A DNA stretch of 64,000 bases from Bradyrhizobium iriomotense (GCF_018129405.1 NZ_JAFCLP010000001.1:62001-126000), one strand, 5' to 3'; shown: positions 31,671 to 40,909, counted from the first letter of the stretch. Notes: generated by a model from the sequence alone, not told the origin. Made by a program: numbers and translations.

Positions 31671-32713
31671 GCCGGCTCCTTGGCGCCGGTTTCAGTGAGC
31701 GCGACCGGCGCCAGCGCCGGCGCTCCGCTGCGCCGCCGACCCAACCGCTGCGCAAGCGACGGCACGATGCCGCGCGGCAGCACGAACAGGATCGCGATCA
31801 GCACGCCGCCGTAGGCGATCCATTGCGCTTCCGGCGCCATCACCGGACGCAGCGCGACCGGCAGCAGCCCGAAGATCAGGCCGCCGACGACGGGCCCCGC
31901 CAGCGAGCCCTTGCCGCCGCTGATGACCATGATCACCATGGTGACGGTGTTGATGAAGGCGAACACTTCAGGATCGATGATCCGGATGTAATGCGCATAG
32001 AGGCTGCCGGCGGCACCGGCGATCGCGGCCGAGATCACCGCGGCAATCGTCAACGTCCTGGTCACGTCGATGCCGACGGAGACGGCCAGCGTCTCGTTCT
32101 CCATCAGCCCGCGCATGGCGCGACCGAAATGCGAATGAACGAGGCGCGCGATCAGGAGATAGGCGATGAGCGCGACGACCAGAACGAGATAGTAGTTGTG
32201 GAATTTCGTGCGCAGCGTCAGCTCGCCGAAGCCGGGCAGCGGCAATGCAAGGGAGGGAATGTTGGTCAGCGCCAGCGGGCCCTGCGTCAGCTCGACCCAG
32301 TTCAGCGCGACCAGTCGGACCACCTCGGCAAAGGAGATCGTCACGATGACGAAATAGGCGCCGCGGACACGGAACGAGAGCAGCCCGACGAAATAGCCGC
32401 ACAATCCCGCGACCAGAATCGCCAGGACAAAACCAACGATGGGCGGCCAGGGCGTGTGAACCAGGCGGAAGTCGCCGGGCAGGCCGATGTCGAAGCCGAG
32501 CGATGTCAGCGCGCTGACATAGGCGCCGATGCCGAAGAAGGCGATATGGCCGAGGCTGAGCTGGCCGGTGAAGCCGAGCAGCAGGTTGAGGCTCATCGCA
32601 CCGATGACGAAGATTCCGGTCGTGATCAGGGCGTTGAGCAGATAGGGATCGCGCAGCCAGAGCGGCACCGAGGCAAGCGCTGCGACCGCAAGGATGGTGA
32701 TGATTGTCTTCAT
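31667..32713 (-). CDS. livM: Liv-type ABC transporter permease LivM
   Basis: 348 residues with eight or more hydrophobic segments and the LivM core: LGFTGQLSLGHIAFFGIGAY, and later GSLYAHYIRIIDPEVFAF and VIMVISGGKGSLAGPVVG. It forms the inner-membrane channel with LivH. It overlaps livG and livH by four bases each. Confidence 0.94.
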   Translation of the reverse strand: MKTIITILAVAALASVPLWLRDPYLLNALITTGIFVIGAMSLNLLLGFTGQLSLGHIAFFGIGAYVSALTSLGFDIGLPGDFRLVHTPWPPIVGFVLAILVAGLCGYFVGLLSFRVRGAYFVIVTISFAEVVRLVALNWVELTQGPLALTNIPSLALPLPGFGELTLRTKFHNYYLVLVVALIAYLLIARLVHSHFGRAMRGLMENETLAVSVGIDVTRTLTIAAVISAAIAGAAGSLYAHYIRIIDPEVFAFINTVTMVIMVISGGKGSLAGPVVGGLIFGLLPVALRPVMAPEAQWIAYGGVLIAILFVLPRGIVPSLAQRLGRRRSGAPALAPVALTETGAKEPA

Positions 32714-33582
32714 CCGACGCGCTCCGCACGCGCGAACAGTCCGGTCGGCTTGAAGATCAGGACCGCGATGATGATCACGAAGCCCATGGCGTCGCGGTAG
32801 CCGGACGAGACGTAGCCGGCGCCGAGCTCCTCGGCGAGCGCCAGGATGAAGCCGCCGATCACCGCGCCGGTGATGTTGCCGAGACCACCGAGGATGACGA
32901 TGGCGAAGGCCTTCACCGCGGCGAGATCGCCCATCTGCGGGAAAATGACGTAGACCGGGCCGAGCAGTGCGCCGGCGGCGGCGGCCAGGCTGGAGCCGAT
33001 CGCGAAGGTCGAGGTGTAGATCATGTCGACATTGACGCCCATCAGCGAGGCCGTGTCGTGGTCCTGGAACGTCGCCCGCATCGCGCGGCCGAGGCTGGTC
33101 TTGTTGATCAGGAGATACGTCACCAGGATCAACATTGCCGCCGCAGCGAGCACGAACAGGCGCAGCCAGGAGACGGATACCGGACCGAGCACCAGCGGCG
33201 CTTCAGGGAATGGCGTCGTCACCGATTTGGCGACACCGCCCCAGATCCACAGCGTGCCCGACTGCATCGCGATCCAGGCGCCGATCATCACCAGCATGGT
33301 GGTATCGATGTCGGAGCCGCGCAGCGGACGCAGCAAGGTCAGCTCGATCGCCGCTCCCAGCAACCATCCCGCCAGTACGGACACGGGCAATGCCAAGAAG
33401 AAGTTCAGCCCGAGCTGCTGCACCACGATGAACATGATGTAGGCGCCGAACGTGTAGAGCACGCCATGGGTGAAGTTCACGACGTTCATGATGCCGAAGA
33501 TCAGGGTCAGCCCGATGCCCAGCAGCGCATAGGTGCCGCCGAGCACGAGCATGTTGACCAGATGCTGGAGGAATTCGCTCAA
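32710..33582 (-). CDS. livH: Liv-type ABC transporter permease LivH
   Basis: 290 residues with about eight membrane segments. Typical LivH phrases are GGTYALLGIGLTLIFGIMNV near the N-terminus and AIVILGGLGNITGAVIGGF near the end. It is the first gene of the livH-M-G-F-Rieske run. It is separated from the binding-protein gene upstream by 310 bases that contain a large hairpin element. Confidence 0.94.
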   Translation of the reverse strand: MSEFLQHLVNMLVLGGTYALLGIGLTLIFGIMNVVNFTHGVLYTFGAYIMFIVVQQLGLNFFLALPVSVLAGWLLGAAIELTLLRPLRGSDIDTTMLVMIGAWIAMQSGTLWIWGGVAKSVTTPFPEAPLVLGPVSVSWLRLFVLAAAAMLILVTYLLINKTSLGRAMRATFQDHDTASLMGVNVDMIYTSTFAIGSSLAAAAGALLGPVYVIFPQMGDLAAVKAFAIVILGGLGNITGAVIGGFILALAEELGAGYVSSGYRDAMGFVIIIAVLIFKPTGLFARAERVG

Positions 33583-33609
33583 GGCCGTTCCCGAATGTGT
33601 CGTAGCAAG

Positions 33610-33843
33610 GTAGCGCTATCGCATATGACAGAAGGCATCCGGACGAGTTCGGCCTGCATGGTTCGCCCGGCGATGCGGAGCATCGTCCGGAGAGCCCGCT
33701 TTGGCGGGCTCCTCACCATGAGGGTCTGATATCTCGCCGCAAAACGCGACCTCATCCTGAGGGCCCGCCATAAGGCGGGCGTCTCGAAGGATGGGCCGCA
33801 GGCAAGCTGTCCACCACGTCTTTCTCATATGAGATAGCCCTAC
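33610..33843. repeat. MITE-like intergenic element with 19-bp terminal inverted repeats
   Basis: The ends GTAGCGCTATCGCATATGA (33610-33628) and TCATATGAGATAGCCCTAC (33825-33843) are inverted copies with two mismatches. Inside are two further strong hairpins: GAGCCCGC-TTTG-GCGGGCTC and GCCCGC-CATAAG-GCGGGC, plus paired phrases such as CATGGTTCG with CACCATGAGG. The unit as a whole can fold into a long imperfect hairpin. Its words (CTCATCCTGAGG, GTCTCGAAGGATG) are common in Bradyrhizobium intergenic DNA. No target-site duplication is evident. Confidence 0.65.
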
Positions 33844-33892
33844 GTAGTGAGGCGAGAGCGACGATGCCGCCCTCGCCCGGGATTGATCGATG

Positions 33893-35047
33893 CTAAAGCG
33901 TCTTCATCTCGACCTTGCCGTCGTTGATCTCGATGAGATAGACGTTCGGCTGGCTCTGCCCGCTCTCCTTGCCCTCGGGGCCGGACTTGCGGAAGACGAT
34001 GTCGCCGTTCAGGCCCTTGATGTTGATGTTCCAGAGCGCAGCCTTGATCGCAGCAGGCTCGGCCTTGCCGGCCTTCTCGATCGCCGCAGCAGCCGTGCGG
34101 ATGCCGTCATAACCGCGAAAACTCTCGGTGCAGCCGGCGAACTCGAAGCCGCGCTTCTTCCATTCCGTGATGAAATAGTTGGTGGCTTCCGGGTTCGGCG
34201 TCTTGTCCGGGAACCAGGGCAGGAACGTCGTCAGATGCATGGTGCCGTTGGCGGCAGCGCCCGCCTGGGCGACGATCTGGTCCGGGTTCTGCGAGCCACC
34301 GGTGGTGATGATGCGCTTCTTCAGGCCCAGCGCAGCGGCCTGCTTGAAGATCAGCGTGAGCTGGTCGACGGCGGTCGTGACGATCACCGTCTCCGAATCC
34401 GAGCTCTTGATCTTGGAGAGCTGGGCGCTCATGTCCTGCGCGCCCTGGTCCATGGTCTCGACGAGACCGATGGTGATGCCCTTGTCCTTCATCATCTTGC
34501 TGAAGTCCTCGGCGGTGCCGCGGCCCCAGTCGTTGTTGATGACGAGGAAGTCGACCTTCTTGAGCGCGAGCTTGTCGACGATGCCCTTGAACGCGGCCGC
34601 CTCGACTGCCGAGGGCGGCGAGATGCGGAAGATGAAGGGATTGCCCGTCGTCGTGATCTTGCCGGACGACGAGGTCTCCACCACCATCGGGGTCTCGTAT
34701 TCCATCAGCTTCGGCATCACCGCGAGGGTCAGGCTCGAGCCCCAGGCGCCCATCAGCACCGGCACCTTGTCGCTGGTGATGAGCTTCTCGGCGACGGCGG
34801 CAGCTTCCGTCGGGTTGCTCTTGTTGTCCTCGATCACGAGCTCGATCTTCTTGCCGAGGATGCCGCCCTTGGCGTTGATCTCGTCGGCAGCGATCCTGGC
34901 GCCGTTGACGACATAGGTGCCGGAGGCCGCGAATGCGCCGGTGAGCGGCTCGTTGACGCCGATCTTGATGGTCTGCGCGCCCGCGGCGCCGCCGAACAAG
35001 GCCGTCGCCAGCGCGATTGTCCTGACTAGTCCGAGTGCTCGTGTCAT
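33893..35047 (-). CDS. Liv-type periplasmic substrate-binding protein
   Basis: 384 residues from ATG at 35047, chosen for GGAGAG 8 bases upstream and the signal peptide it yields (LGLVRTIALATALFGGAAGA, cleavage before QTIKIG). The mature protein begins IKIGVNEPLTGAFAASG, the classic start of family I (Leu/Ile/Val, amide, aromatic acid) binding proteins. It captures the ligand for the livHMGF transporter encoded downstream; the hairpin element between them may let it be made in excess. The ligand is unknown. Confidence 0.92.
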   Translation of the reverse strand: MTRALGLVRTIALATALFGGAAGAQTIKIGVNEPLTGAFAASGTYVVNGARIAADEINAKGGILGKKIELVIEDNKSNPTEAAAVAEKLITSDKVPVLMGAWGSSLTLAVMPKLMEYETPMVVETSSSGKITTTGNPFIFRISPPSAVEAAAFKGIVDKLALKKVDFLVINNDWGRGTAEDFSKMMKDKGITIGLVETMDQGAQDMSAQLSKIKSSDSETVIVTTAVDQLTLIFKQAAALGLKKRIITTGGSQNPDQIVAQAGAAANGTMHLTTFLPWFPDKTPNPEATNYFITEWKKRGFEFAGCTESFRGYDGIRTAAAAIEKAGKAEPAAIKAALWNINIKGLNGDIVFRKSGPEGKESGQSQPNVYLIEINDGKVEMKTL

Positions 35048-35124
35048 GTTGTCTCTCCAAATCCCACGCTGTTGATGTCTAGGCAGTCCAGGCTTCGTCA
35101 CTTCCCGATGGGCGAGCACACCAA

Positions 35125-36309
35125 TCACCCCGTCCCGCTCCGGCGGCCAAGCATGCGGGCGATCCGTGCGCGCAAAACGTCTGATGCAATCGACCAGAAA
35201 CTGAGCTCCGCCGGCGCGCCCGGCTCTGACGGCCGGCCGGACATGTGGCGATCGAGATTTGCGGCAAAGTCCGCAACCAGGCGCTTTGCGAGATCGCGCA
35301 CCAGGCCGGGCCGGCCGACCTGGGCGAGCATTCCCGTGAGCGTGTAGCCGATCGACAGTTCGACCGCGGTCGCCGCGCCGCCTTCAAGCGGCAGCAGGCG
35401 GTAACGGATCTCCCCTTGCGTCGCCGAATGGCTGCGCTGGTCGGTACCGATGCCGACGATGCGCCCCGAGAGTGTCGCGGGATCGCGCTCGACGCGCGCG
35501 GCGCCCTCGAAGGCTGCGGCAATCGGCCCGAGCCTGACGCGGATCAAACCCTCCACGCGCTCCGGGCTTGGCGGCGATTTCAGCGATACGCCGGGAAGGC
35601 AGGCCGCGATGCCTGCGATATCCTCGAACATCGCGAACACCTCTGCCGGTGGTTGCGCCAGCGTGAAGCGCTGGTCGAGCACGGTTGCCGGCACGAAGTC
35701 AGGGATGCTGCCTGGCGCGGCACTCTCTGATGCCGGAGCCAACGCCTGCTGCACAGGCCGCTCGCTGCGGCTAGCTGCAGCGCGCCCCGACCCGACGGGG
35801 CCGAGACTGGTTCGTCCGCCACCTGTCTGCGGCGCAATGCTGCGCGCGCGCCTCGCCTCGATCACGGACTGCACCGCCCGCACGATGCCGACATAGCCGG
35901 TGCAGCGGCAGAGATTGCCGCTGAGGCCGACGCGAATGCGCCGCTCGTCGGCATCGGGTAGACGCAGCACGAGGTCGCGCGCCGAGACCAGCATGCCGGG
36001 CGTGCAATAGCCGCACTGAAGCGCATGCTCCCGGGTGAAGGCGGCGCGCAACTCGGTCGTGATCTCGTCCTCGTCGAGGCCCTCGATCGTGGTGATGTCT
36101 GCACCCTCGCAGGCCGCGGCATAGGTGATGCAGGAGCGCGCCGGCACGCCGTCGAGCAGCACGGTGCAGGCGCCGCAGACGCCGTGCTCGCAACCGAGAT
36201 GCGTGCCGGTGAGGTCGAGCTTGTCGCGGACGAAATCGGCAAGGCTGGTGCGCGGCTCGGCCGAAAGCTCCACCGCGCGGCGATTGACCTGAAGCGCAAT
36301 CGTATTCAT
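35125..36309 (-). CDS. molybdenum hydroxylase Fe-S subunit fused to a CoxG (SRPBCC) domain
   Basis: 394 residues. Residues 1-155 are a standard small subunit of the xanthine dehydrogenase/CO dehydrogenase family: plant-type cluster cysteines C40, C45, C48, C60 and the second cluster C99, C102, C134, C136. After an Ala/Pro-rich linker (about 158-215), residues about 215-365 are a CoxG-type SRPBCC domain (FTLAQPPAEVFAMFEDIAGI to GMLAQVGRPGLVRDLAK). CoxG proteins usually occur as separate polypeptides. It would shuttle electrons from the Mo site to the FAD subunit. It overlaps the FAD gene by 4 bases. Confidence 0.93.
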   Translation of the reverse strand: MNTIALQVNRRAVELSAEPRTSLADFVRDKLDLTGTHLGCEHGVCGACTVLLDGVPARSCITYAAACEGADITTIEGLDEDEITTELRAAFTREHALQCGYCTPGMLVSARDLVLRLPDADERRIRVGLSGNLCRCTGYVGIVRAVQSVIEARRARSIAPQTGGGRTSLGPVGSGRAAASRSERPVQQALAPASESAAPGSIPDFVPATVLDQRFTLAQPPAEVFAMFEDIAGIAACLPGVSLKSPPSPERVEGLIRVRLGPIAAAFEGAARVERDPATLSGRIVGIGTDQRSHSATQGEIRYRLLPLEGGAATAVELSIGYTLTGMLAQVGRPGLVRDLAKRLVADFAANLDRHMSGRPSEPGAPAELSFWSIASDVLRARIARMLGRRSGTG

Positions 36310-37142
36310 GCCGCAGCCTCCTGAACGGCACGCTTCAACACGCTGACATGGATATGGCGCTGCGCGACGTCGTCGATGCCGGCTTTTGCAAGCAACGCGT
36401 CAGCGACACGGACATCGAAGCGCTGCTTGTAATCGGCGGCGATCCGTCCGCCGAACAGCTCGGCGGCGTCGGTCACGACGATCGGCGCCGTGTCGATCGC
36501 GCCGATGACGACGCGCGCCGAGGCAGCAACGGGATCGATCAGCACCGCACCGATGGCATGGGCGAACTCGCCGGTTTTGCGGCAGCTCTTGGCATAGCCC
36601 CAATGCGCCGAGGCCGCGCGCGCCGGGACGTGGACCGCCTCGACGATCTCGCCGGCATGCAGCGCGCATTCGAGGGCACCGACCACAAACGCTTCGACGG
36701 CCATCGATCGCGCACCGGCAAGGCTGCGCAGCGTCACCCGCGCGCCCAACGCCGCGAGCGCCGAGATCCAGTCCGCCGCGGGATCGGCGTGGCTGAGCGA
36801 GCCGCCGATGGTGCCGCGGTTGCGCACGGCACGATAGGCAATGTTGGCGGCCACGCCGCGCATGGCGCCGCGAGTCACGTCGGCCGCGCGCCCGTCCTCG
36901 ATGTCGGCGTGCGTGACCAGGGCGCCGAGCACGAGATCGCCGCCGGACATCTCGGCGCGCTTGAGCTCGGCGAGGCCGGAAATGTCGACGATCAGCTCCG
37001 GCTGCACCAGCCGCAGATTGAGCATCGGGCCGAGCGACTGGCCGCCGGCGATGATTTTTGCCGACCCGTTGCTCGCCGCCAGCATCGATAGCGCTGCATG
37101 GAGATCGCGCGGGCGCTCATAAGCGAAGGGCGCCGGTTTCAT
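36306..37142 (-). CDS. molybdenum hydroxylase FAD subunit (CoxM-like)
   Basis: 278 residues. The FAD-binding hallmark AGGQSLGPMLNLRL is at about 32-45, and TIGGSLSHADPAAD at about 112-125 is the second FAD contact. The length is usual for a CoxM/NdhF-type medium subunit. It passes electrons from the Fe-S subunit to an acceptor, perhaps quinone or the Rieske ferredoxin. It overlaps both neighbours by 4 bases, so the three subunits are made from one message. Confidence 0.94.
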   Translation of the reverse strand: MKPAPFAYERPRDLHAALSMLAASNGSAKIIAGGQSLGPMLNLRLVQPELIVDISGLAELKRAEMSGGDLVLGALVTHADIEDGRAADVTRGAMRGVAANIAYRAVRNRGTIGGSLSHADPAADWISALAALGARVTLRSLAGARSMAVEAFVVGALECALHAGEIVEAVHVPARAASAHWGYAKSCRKTGEFAHAIGAVLIDPVAASARVVIGAIDTAPIVVTDAAELFGGRIAADYKQRFDVRVADALLAKAGIDDVAQRHIHVSVLKRAVQEAAA

Positions 37143-39532
37143 GCCGCGCTCCTCTCAGTCGCGCGCGCGGCCAGCACCGCCGCGACGATCCGATGCGGCG
37201 TGATCGGAGACTGCATCAGCTCGACGCCGAGCGGGCGCAGCGCGTCGTTGACGGCGTTGGCGATCGCTGCCGGCGGGGCGATCGCACCGCCCTCGCCGAT
37301 GCCCTTCACGCCGAACTGCGTGTAGGGCGACGGCGTCTCCATGTGGTCGAGTCGCGCGGCCGGGACCTCGGTCGGCCCGGGCAGCAGGTAGTCGGCGAGC
37401 GTCGTCGCCAGCGGCTGGCCGGAGGCATCGAACGGCATTTCCTCATAGAGCGCGGTGCCGATGCCTTGCGCGAGGCCGCCATAGATCTGGCCGTCGACGA
37501 CCAGCGGATTGACCAGCACGCCGCCATCCTCGACGATCACATAGTCAAGAATCTCCACCTCGCCGAGATCAGGATCGACCGCCACGACAGCCGCATGCGC
37601 GGCGTAGCTGAAGGTGCCGCTGTCGCGCACGGGCTTGTAGCCTTGCGTCACTTCCAACCCGCCGGGATCGACATCGGCCGGCAAATCCTGCGGGCGGCGA
37701 TACCAGGTGTGGGCGATCGCCTTCAGGCTGACACTGCCGTTGACGCCGCGCACCTCGCCATTCTGCAACACCACGGAGGCCGGATCGTGCTGCAACAGTT
37801 TTGCGCCGATGCGCCGGGCGCGTTCGCCGAGCTCGCGGCAGGCGGTCGCGACCGCACCGCCCGCCATCACCATCGAGCGCGAGCCCCAGGTGCCGGTCGA
37901 ATAGGGCGTCATCGCGGTGTCGCCGAGCATGATGCGGATGTGTGCGACGTCGACGCCGAGGATTTCGTGCGCGACCTGGGCGAGCGTGGTCTCCATGCCC
38001 TGCCCGTGCGAATGCACGCCGACACGGAGTTCGAGGCCGCCGTCCGGCGTCAGGCGGGCCGAGGCCTGCTCATGGCCCGGCACCATCGGAATGCCCCAGC
38101 CGGAATAGACCGAGGTGCCGTGTGCGGCCTGCTCGCAATAGATGGAGACGCCGACGCCGATGCGGCGGCCGTCCGCCTCGCCCTGCTTTTGCTTCTCGCG
38201 GATGGCGTCGATGTCGATCGCAGCGAGCGCGCGGCGCATCGCTTCCGGATAATCGCCGCTGTCGAAATGCTTCTTGGTGACGTTGTCGAACGGCATCTGC
38301 TCGGGACGCACCAGATTGCGCAGCCGGACCTCGCCGGGCTCGAGGCCGGCCTCGGCCGCGACGAGATCGAGCATCAGCTCCAGCGCAAAGCAGACGCCGG
38401 TGCGCGCGACACCGCGATAGGGCAGGATCGGGCATTTGTTGGTGGCGACCGAGAAGGTGCGGCAGCGATAGGCCGGCATCTTGTACGGGCCGGGCAGGAT
38501 GCTCGCGACCTGCGCGGCTTCAAGGCAGGCCGAGAACGGATAGGATGAGTAGGCGCCGGAATCCACGGTCGCCTCGCAATCGATGCCGCGTAAGGTGCCG
38601 TCGCTGTCGGCATAGACCGTGATTTTGTAGTGGTGCTCGCGGCAATTGGAGCTGGCGACGAGGTGCTCGCGGCGATCTTCGAGCCAGCGCACCGGATGGC
38701 CGCGTTGCATGGTCAGCCAGGACAGGCAGACCTCTTCGGGCAGCAGAATGCCCTTGTGGCCAAAGCCGCCGCCGACATCGGGCGAGATCACGCGGATCTG
38801 GCCCTCCTCCATGCCGAGGCATTCGGCAAGGCCGCTGCGGGTGATGTGCGGCATCTGCGCCGCCGAATGCAGCGTCAGCTGGTCGAGCCGGGAATCGAAG
38901 GTTGCGACCACGCCACGGCCTTCCAGCGGCGACATGCATTGCCGCGCGGTCGAGATCTCGCGCGTCACCTTGATCGGCGCGTCGAGTGCCGCGGAGATGT
39001 CGACCTCGTAGTTGGTTTCGAGGAAGACGTTGTCGCCCCAATGCTCATGCACCAGCGCCGTATCAGGCTCGCGCGCCTTCAGCATGTCGGTGATGGCGGG
39101 CAGCTCTTCCAGATCGAGCATGACGGACGCCGCGATGTCCTCGGCCTCGGCGCGCGTCGGCGCGAGGCACATCGCGACGAGCTCGCCGACCTGGCGCACC
39201 TTGCCGGTCGCGAGCACCGGCTGCTCGGAAATCTTGAAGCCGGGCAGCCCTGACACCGCGCGGATCGGCTTGATGCCGACGAGATCGGCCGCCGTGAAGA
39301 CGCGATCGCGATAACGCTCGGGCACATGAATGCCGCGGATGCGTGCATGCGCCAGCGGGCTGCGCACGAAGGCGACGTCCTTGAGGCCGGCGAGCCTGAC
39401 GTCGCCGACATATAGACCGCGGCCGCGCATCAGGCGGTCGTCCTCCTTGCGCGGCAGCCGTGCGCCCACGCCCTGCCCGGACTTGCTAGACGGAAATTCT
39501 CGCTCGTTGCGCAACTCCGCGCCCTCCTTCAC
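37139..39532 (-). CDS. molybdenum hydroxylase catalytic subunit (CoxL-like, not a form I CO dehydrogenase)
   Basis: 797 residues, GTG start at 39532. The large subunit binds molybdopterin cytosine dinucleotide. It has GRGLYVGDVRLAG, GGGFGHKG near residue 255, YRGVART at 372-378 and the catalytic glutamate E747 in GIGEGG. True form I CO dehydrogenases have VAYRCSFR with an active-site cysteine here; this protein has the form II type YRG pattern, so it more likely hydroxylates a heterocycle or aldehyde. The gene follows an amidohydrolase gene by 9 bases. No Mo-cofactor insertion (XdhC/CoxF) gene is seen in the cluster. Confidence 0.94.
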   Translation of the reverse strand: MKEGAELRNEREFPSSKSGQGVGARLPRKEDDRLMRGRGLYVGDVRLAGLKDVAFVRSPLAHARIRGIHVPERYRDRVFTAADLVGIKPIRAVSGLPGFKISEQPVLATGKVRQVGELVAMCLAPTRAEAEDIAASVMLDLEELPAITDMLKAREPDTALVHEHWGDNVFLETNYEVDISAALDAPIKVTREISTARQCMSPLEGRGVVATFDSRLDQLTLHSAAQMPHITRSGLAECLGMEEGQIRVISPDVGGGFGHKGILLPEEVCLSWLTMQRGHPVRWLEDRREHLVASSNCREHHYKITVYADSDGTLRGIDCEATVDSGAYSSYPFSACLEAAQVASILPGPYKMPAYRCRTFSVATNKCPILPYRGVARTGVCFALELMLDLVAAEAGLEPGEVRLRNLVRPEQMPFDNVTKKHFDSGDYPEAMRRALAAIDIDAIREKQKQGEADGRRIGVGVSIYCEQAAHGTSVYSGWGIPMVPGHEQASARLTPDGGLELRVGVHSHGQGMETTLAQVAHEILGVDVAHIRIMLGDTAMTPYSTGTWGSRSMVMAGGAVATACRELGERARRIGAKLLQHDPASVVLQNGEVRGVNGSVSLKAIAHTWYRRPQDLPADVDPGGLEVTQGYKPVRDSGTFSYAAHAAVVAVDPDLGEVEILDYVIVEDGGVLVNPLVVDGQIYGGLAQGIGTALYEEMPFDASGQPLATTLADYLLPGPTEVPAARLDHMETPSPYTQFGVKGIGEGGAIAPPAAIANAVNDALRPLGVELMQSPITPHRIVAAVLAARATERSAA

Positions 39533-39541
39533 CGCCGGGCC

Positions 39542-40819
39542 TTACGCCGCGACGGCTTGCGGCAGGATCGGCGCGACCGCGTCGAAGCGCGTGCCGGCAC
39601 GCAGGCAGAAGGCCGGCTGCAGCAGACGCTCGGCAATCACCTCGTTCTTCTCGTTGTCCTTGAGGACGAAGCGGCCGTTCTTCTCCGCGAGCACGGAGAC
39701 GTCAGCGTCCATGCCGACCTTGAGCGCGCCGATCTCCCCGCTGCGGCCGAGCATCTTGGCGGGATTGGAGGTGACCATCGGCACCACCTGCTCGAGCGTC
39801 AGGCCAAGCGCCATCATCGAGCTCATGGCCTGCACCAGGCTGAACTTGGCCTGGCCAGCGAAGGGATGGTTCTCGTCGTCCTCGTGCTGATCGGGCGTTC
39901 CGGCCGGCGCGGGCACATGGGTGTTGTAACCGTGGATGTCGGCGCCCAGCGTGGTCGGAATGATGCCGGCGGCGATCGCCTTCTTCGCGAGCCGATAGGA
40001 GAAGTGGCTGCCGTGGCCGACATCGACCTTGAGGCCGCGGTCGAGCGCGGCCTGGATCACCGGATGCACCTCGCCCTCGCGGTTGACGAAGCCGCCGGGA
40101 TGGCGCGTGAAGGGATGAGCGAGAATGTCGCCCTCGCGCAAGAGCGGGATCACGCGGGTGAGGATGGTGTCGGCATCCTCGCCATTGGCGCCGCTCTCGG
40201 GCAGGCCCCAGAGCTGGCCGAAATGCACATAGACCGGCAGATCGGCACGCTTGCCGATCTCCGCCGCCATCTCGATGACGCGAATGCCCCAGCGCGCGAA
40301 GCCGCCGATCTCGGCATGGGCCTTGATGCCGCGCACGAGATCGAGATTGGCCGTCGCCGCCTTCACCGTCGCGTCGATGTCGACGCCATCGGGGCTGTAG
40401 AGCTGCGGATAAAAGTGTCCCTCGAGCCCGCCGACGAGGTAGGCGGAGATAAACGCATAGACGCGCGAGGCCGCAGGCTCCGCGATGAAATGGCGAAAGC
40501 CCGGCAGCGTCATGCAGGATGGACCGCCCTGGTCGACCAGCGTCGTCACGCCCGACTGCACGCCGACCATGTCGGGGTTCATGCCGAAGCGTCCCGAGAC
40601 ATATTGATAGACATGCGCGTGGGTATCGATCAGCCCGGGCAGCACGAGCTTGCCACTGACGTCGACGACTTCCTTCGCGCTGGTCGGCAGGATGTCCGCA
40701 GCGACCGCTGCGATCTTGCCGCCCCGGATGGCGACATCCTTGACGCCGTCCACGCCCGAAGCGGGGCAGATCACGCGACCGCCTCGCAGCAGAAGGTCGA
40801 AGCTGGCAGTGACGGACAT
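39542..40819 (-). CDS. cyclic amidohydrolase / deacetylase-family metallohydrolase
   Basis: 425 residues of the dihydroorotase/amidohydrolase superfamily. Metal ligands H67 and H69 in LIDTHAHVYQY, and further HxH-type histidines in VYVHFGQ and VDVGHGSHFSY, with a late aspartate in LGADIHGYN. The family of this exact type (amidohydrolase/deacetylase) acts on cyclic amides or N-acetyl compounds. It is the first gene of the operon running to the Mo hydroxylase, with AAGGAG 6 bases before the ATG. Its promoter overlaps marR's and holds two copies of the inverted-repeat operator. Confidence 0.9.
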   Translation of the reverse strand: MSVTASFDLLLRGGRVICPASGVDGVKDVAIRGGKIAAVAADILPTSAKEVVDVSGKLVLPGLIDTHAHVYQYVSGRFGMNPDMVGVQSGVTTLVDQGGPSCMTLPGFRHFIAEPAASRVYAFISAYLVGGLEGHFYPQLYSPDGVDIDATVKAATANLDLVRGIKAHAEIGGFARWGIRVIEMAAEIGKRADLPVYVHFGQLWGLPESGANGEDADTILTRVIPLLREGDILAHPFTRHPGGFVNREGEVHPVIQAALDRGLKVDVGHGSHFSYRLAKKAIAAGIIPTTLGADIHGYNTHVPAPAGTPDQHEDDENHPFAGQAKFSLVQAMSSMMALGLTLEQVVPMVTSNPAKMLGRSGEIGALKVGMDADVSVLAEKNGRFVLKDNEKNEVIAERLLQPAFCLRAGTRFDAVAPILPQAVAA

Positions 40820-40865
40820 GGCGCTCTCCTTGGATCTCGCGCAGGCGGTTGCCCCGCTCGCTGAT

Positions 40866-40883
40866 TACGAAGTGTGCTTCGCA
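40866..40883. promoter_or_regulatory. putative MarR operator, box 1
   Basis: TACGAAG-TGTG-CTTCGCA, an imperfect version of the box found twice more nearby (40889-40908, 41734-41753). Its centre is 24 bases from the centre of box 2. It lies between the amidohydrolase start and its probable promoter. Confidence 0.65.
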
Positions 40884-40888
40884 TTTGA

Positions 40889-40908
40889 ATACGAAGTATG
40901 CTTCGTAT
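40889..40908. promoter_or_regulatory. putative MarR operator, box 2 (perfect)
   Basis: ATACGAAG-TATG-CTTCGTAT: perfect 8-bp arms and a four-base spacer. It sits in the spacer of the likely leftward promoter and abuts the rightward -35, so a bound regulator would block both the amidohydrolase operon and marR itself. The arm length fits MarR dimers. Confidence 0.75.
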
Positions 40909-40909
40909 T

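Noticed and set aside
30188-35047. Assigning leucine/isoleucine/valine as the transporter ligand
   Set aside because: The Liv family imports many compounds and the surrounding genes are for heterocycle or amide breakdown, so the ligand is left open.
37139-39532. Calling the Mo enzyme an aerobic CO dehydrogenase
   Set aside because: The active-site loop is YRGVART, not VAYRCSFR with its cysteine, and no CoxD/E/F maturation genes are present.
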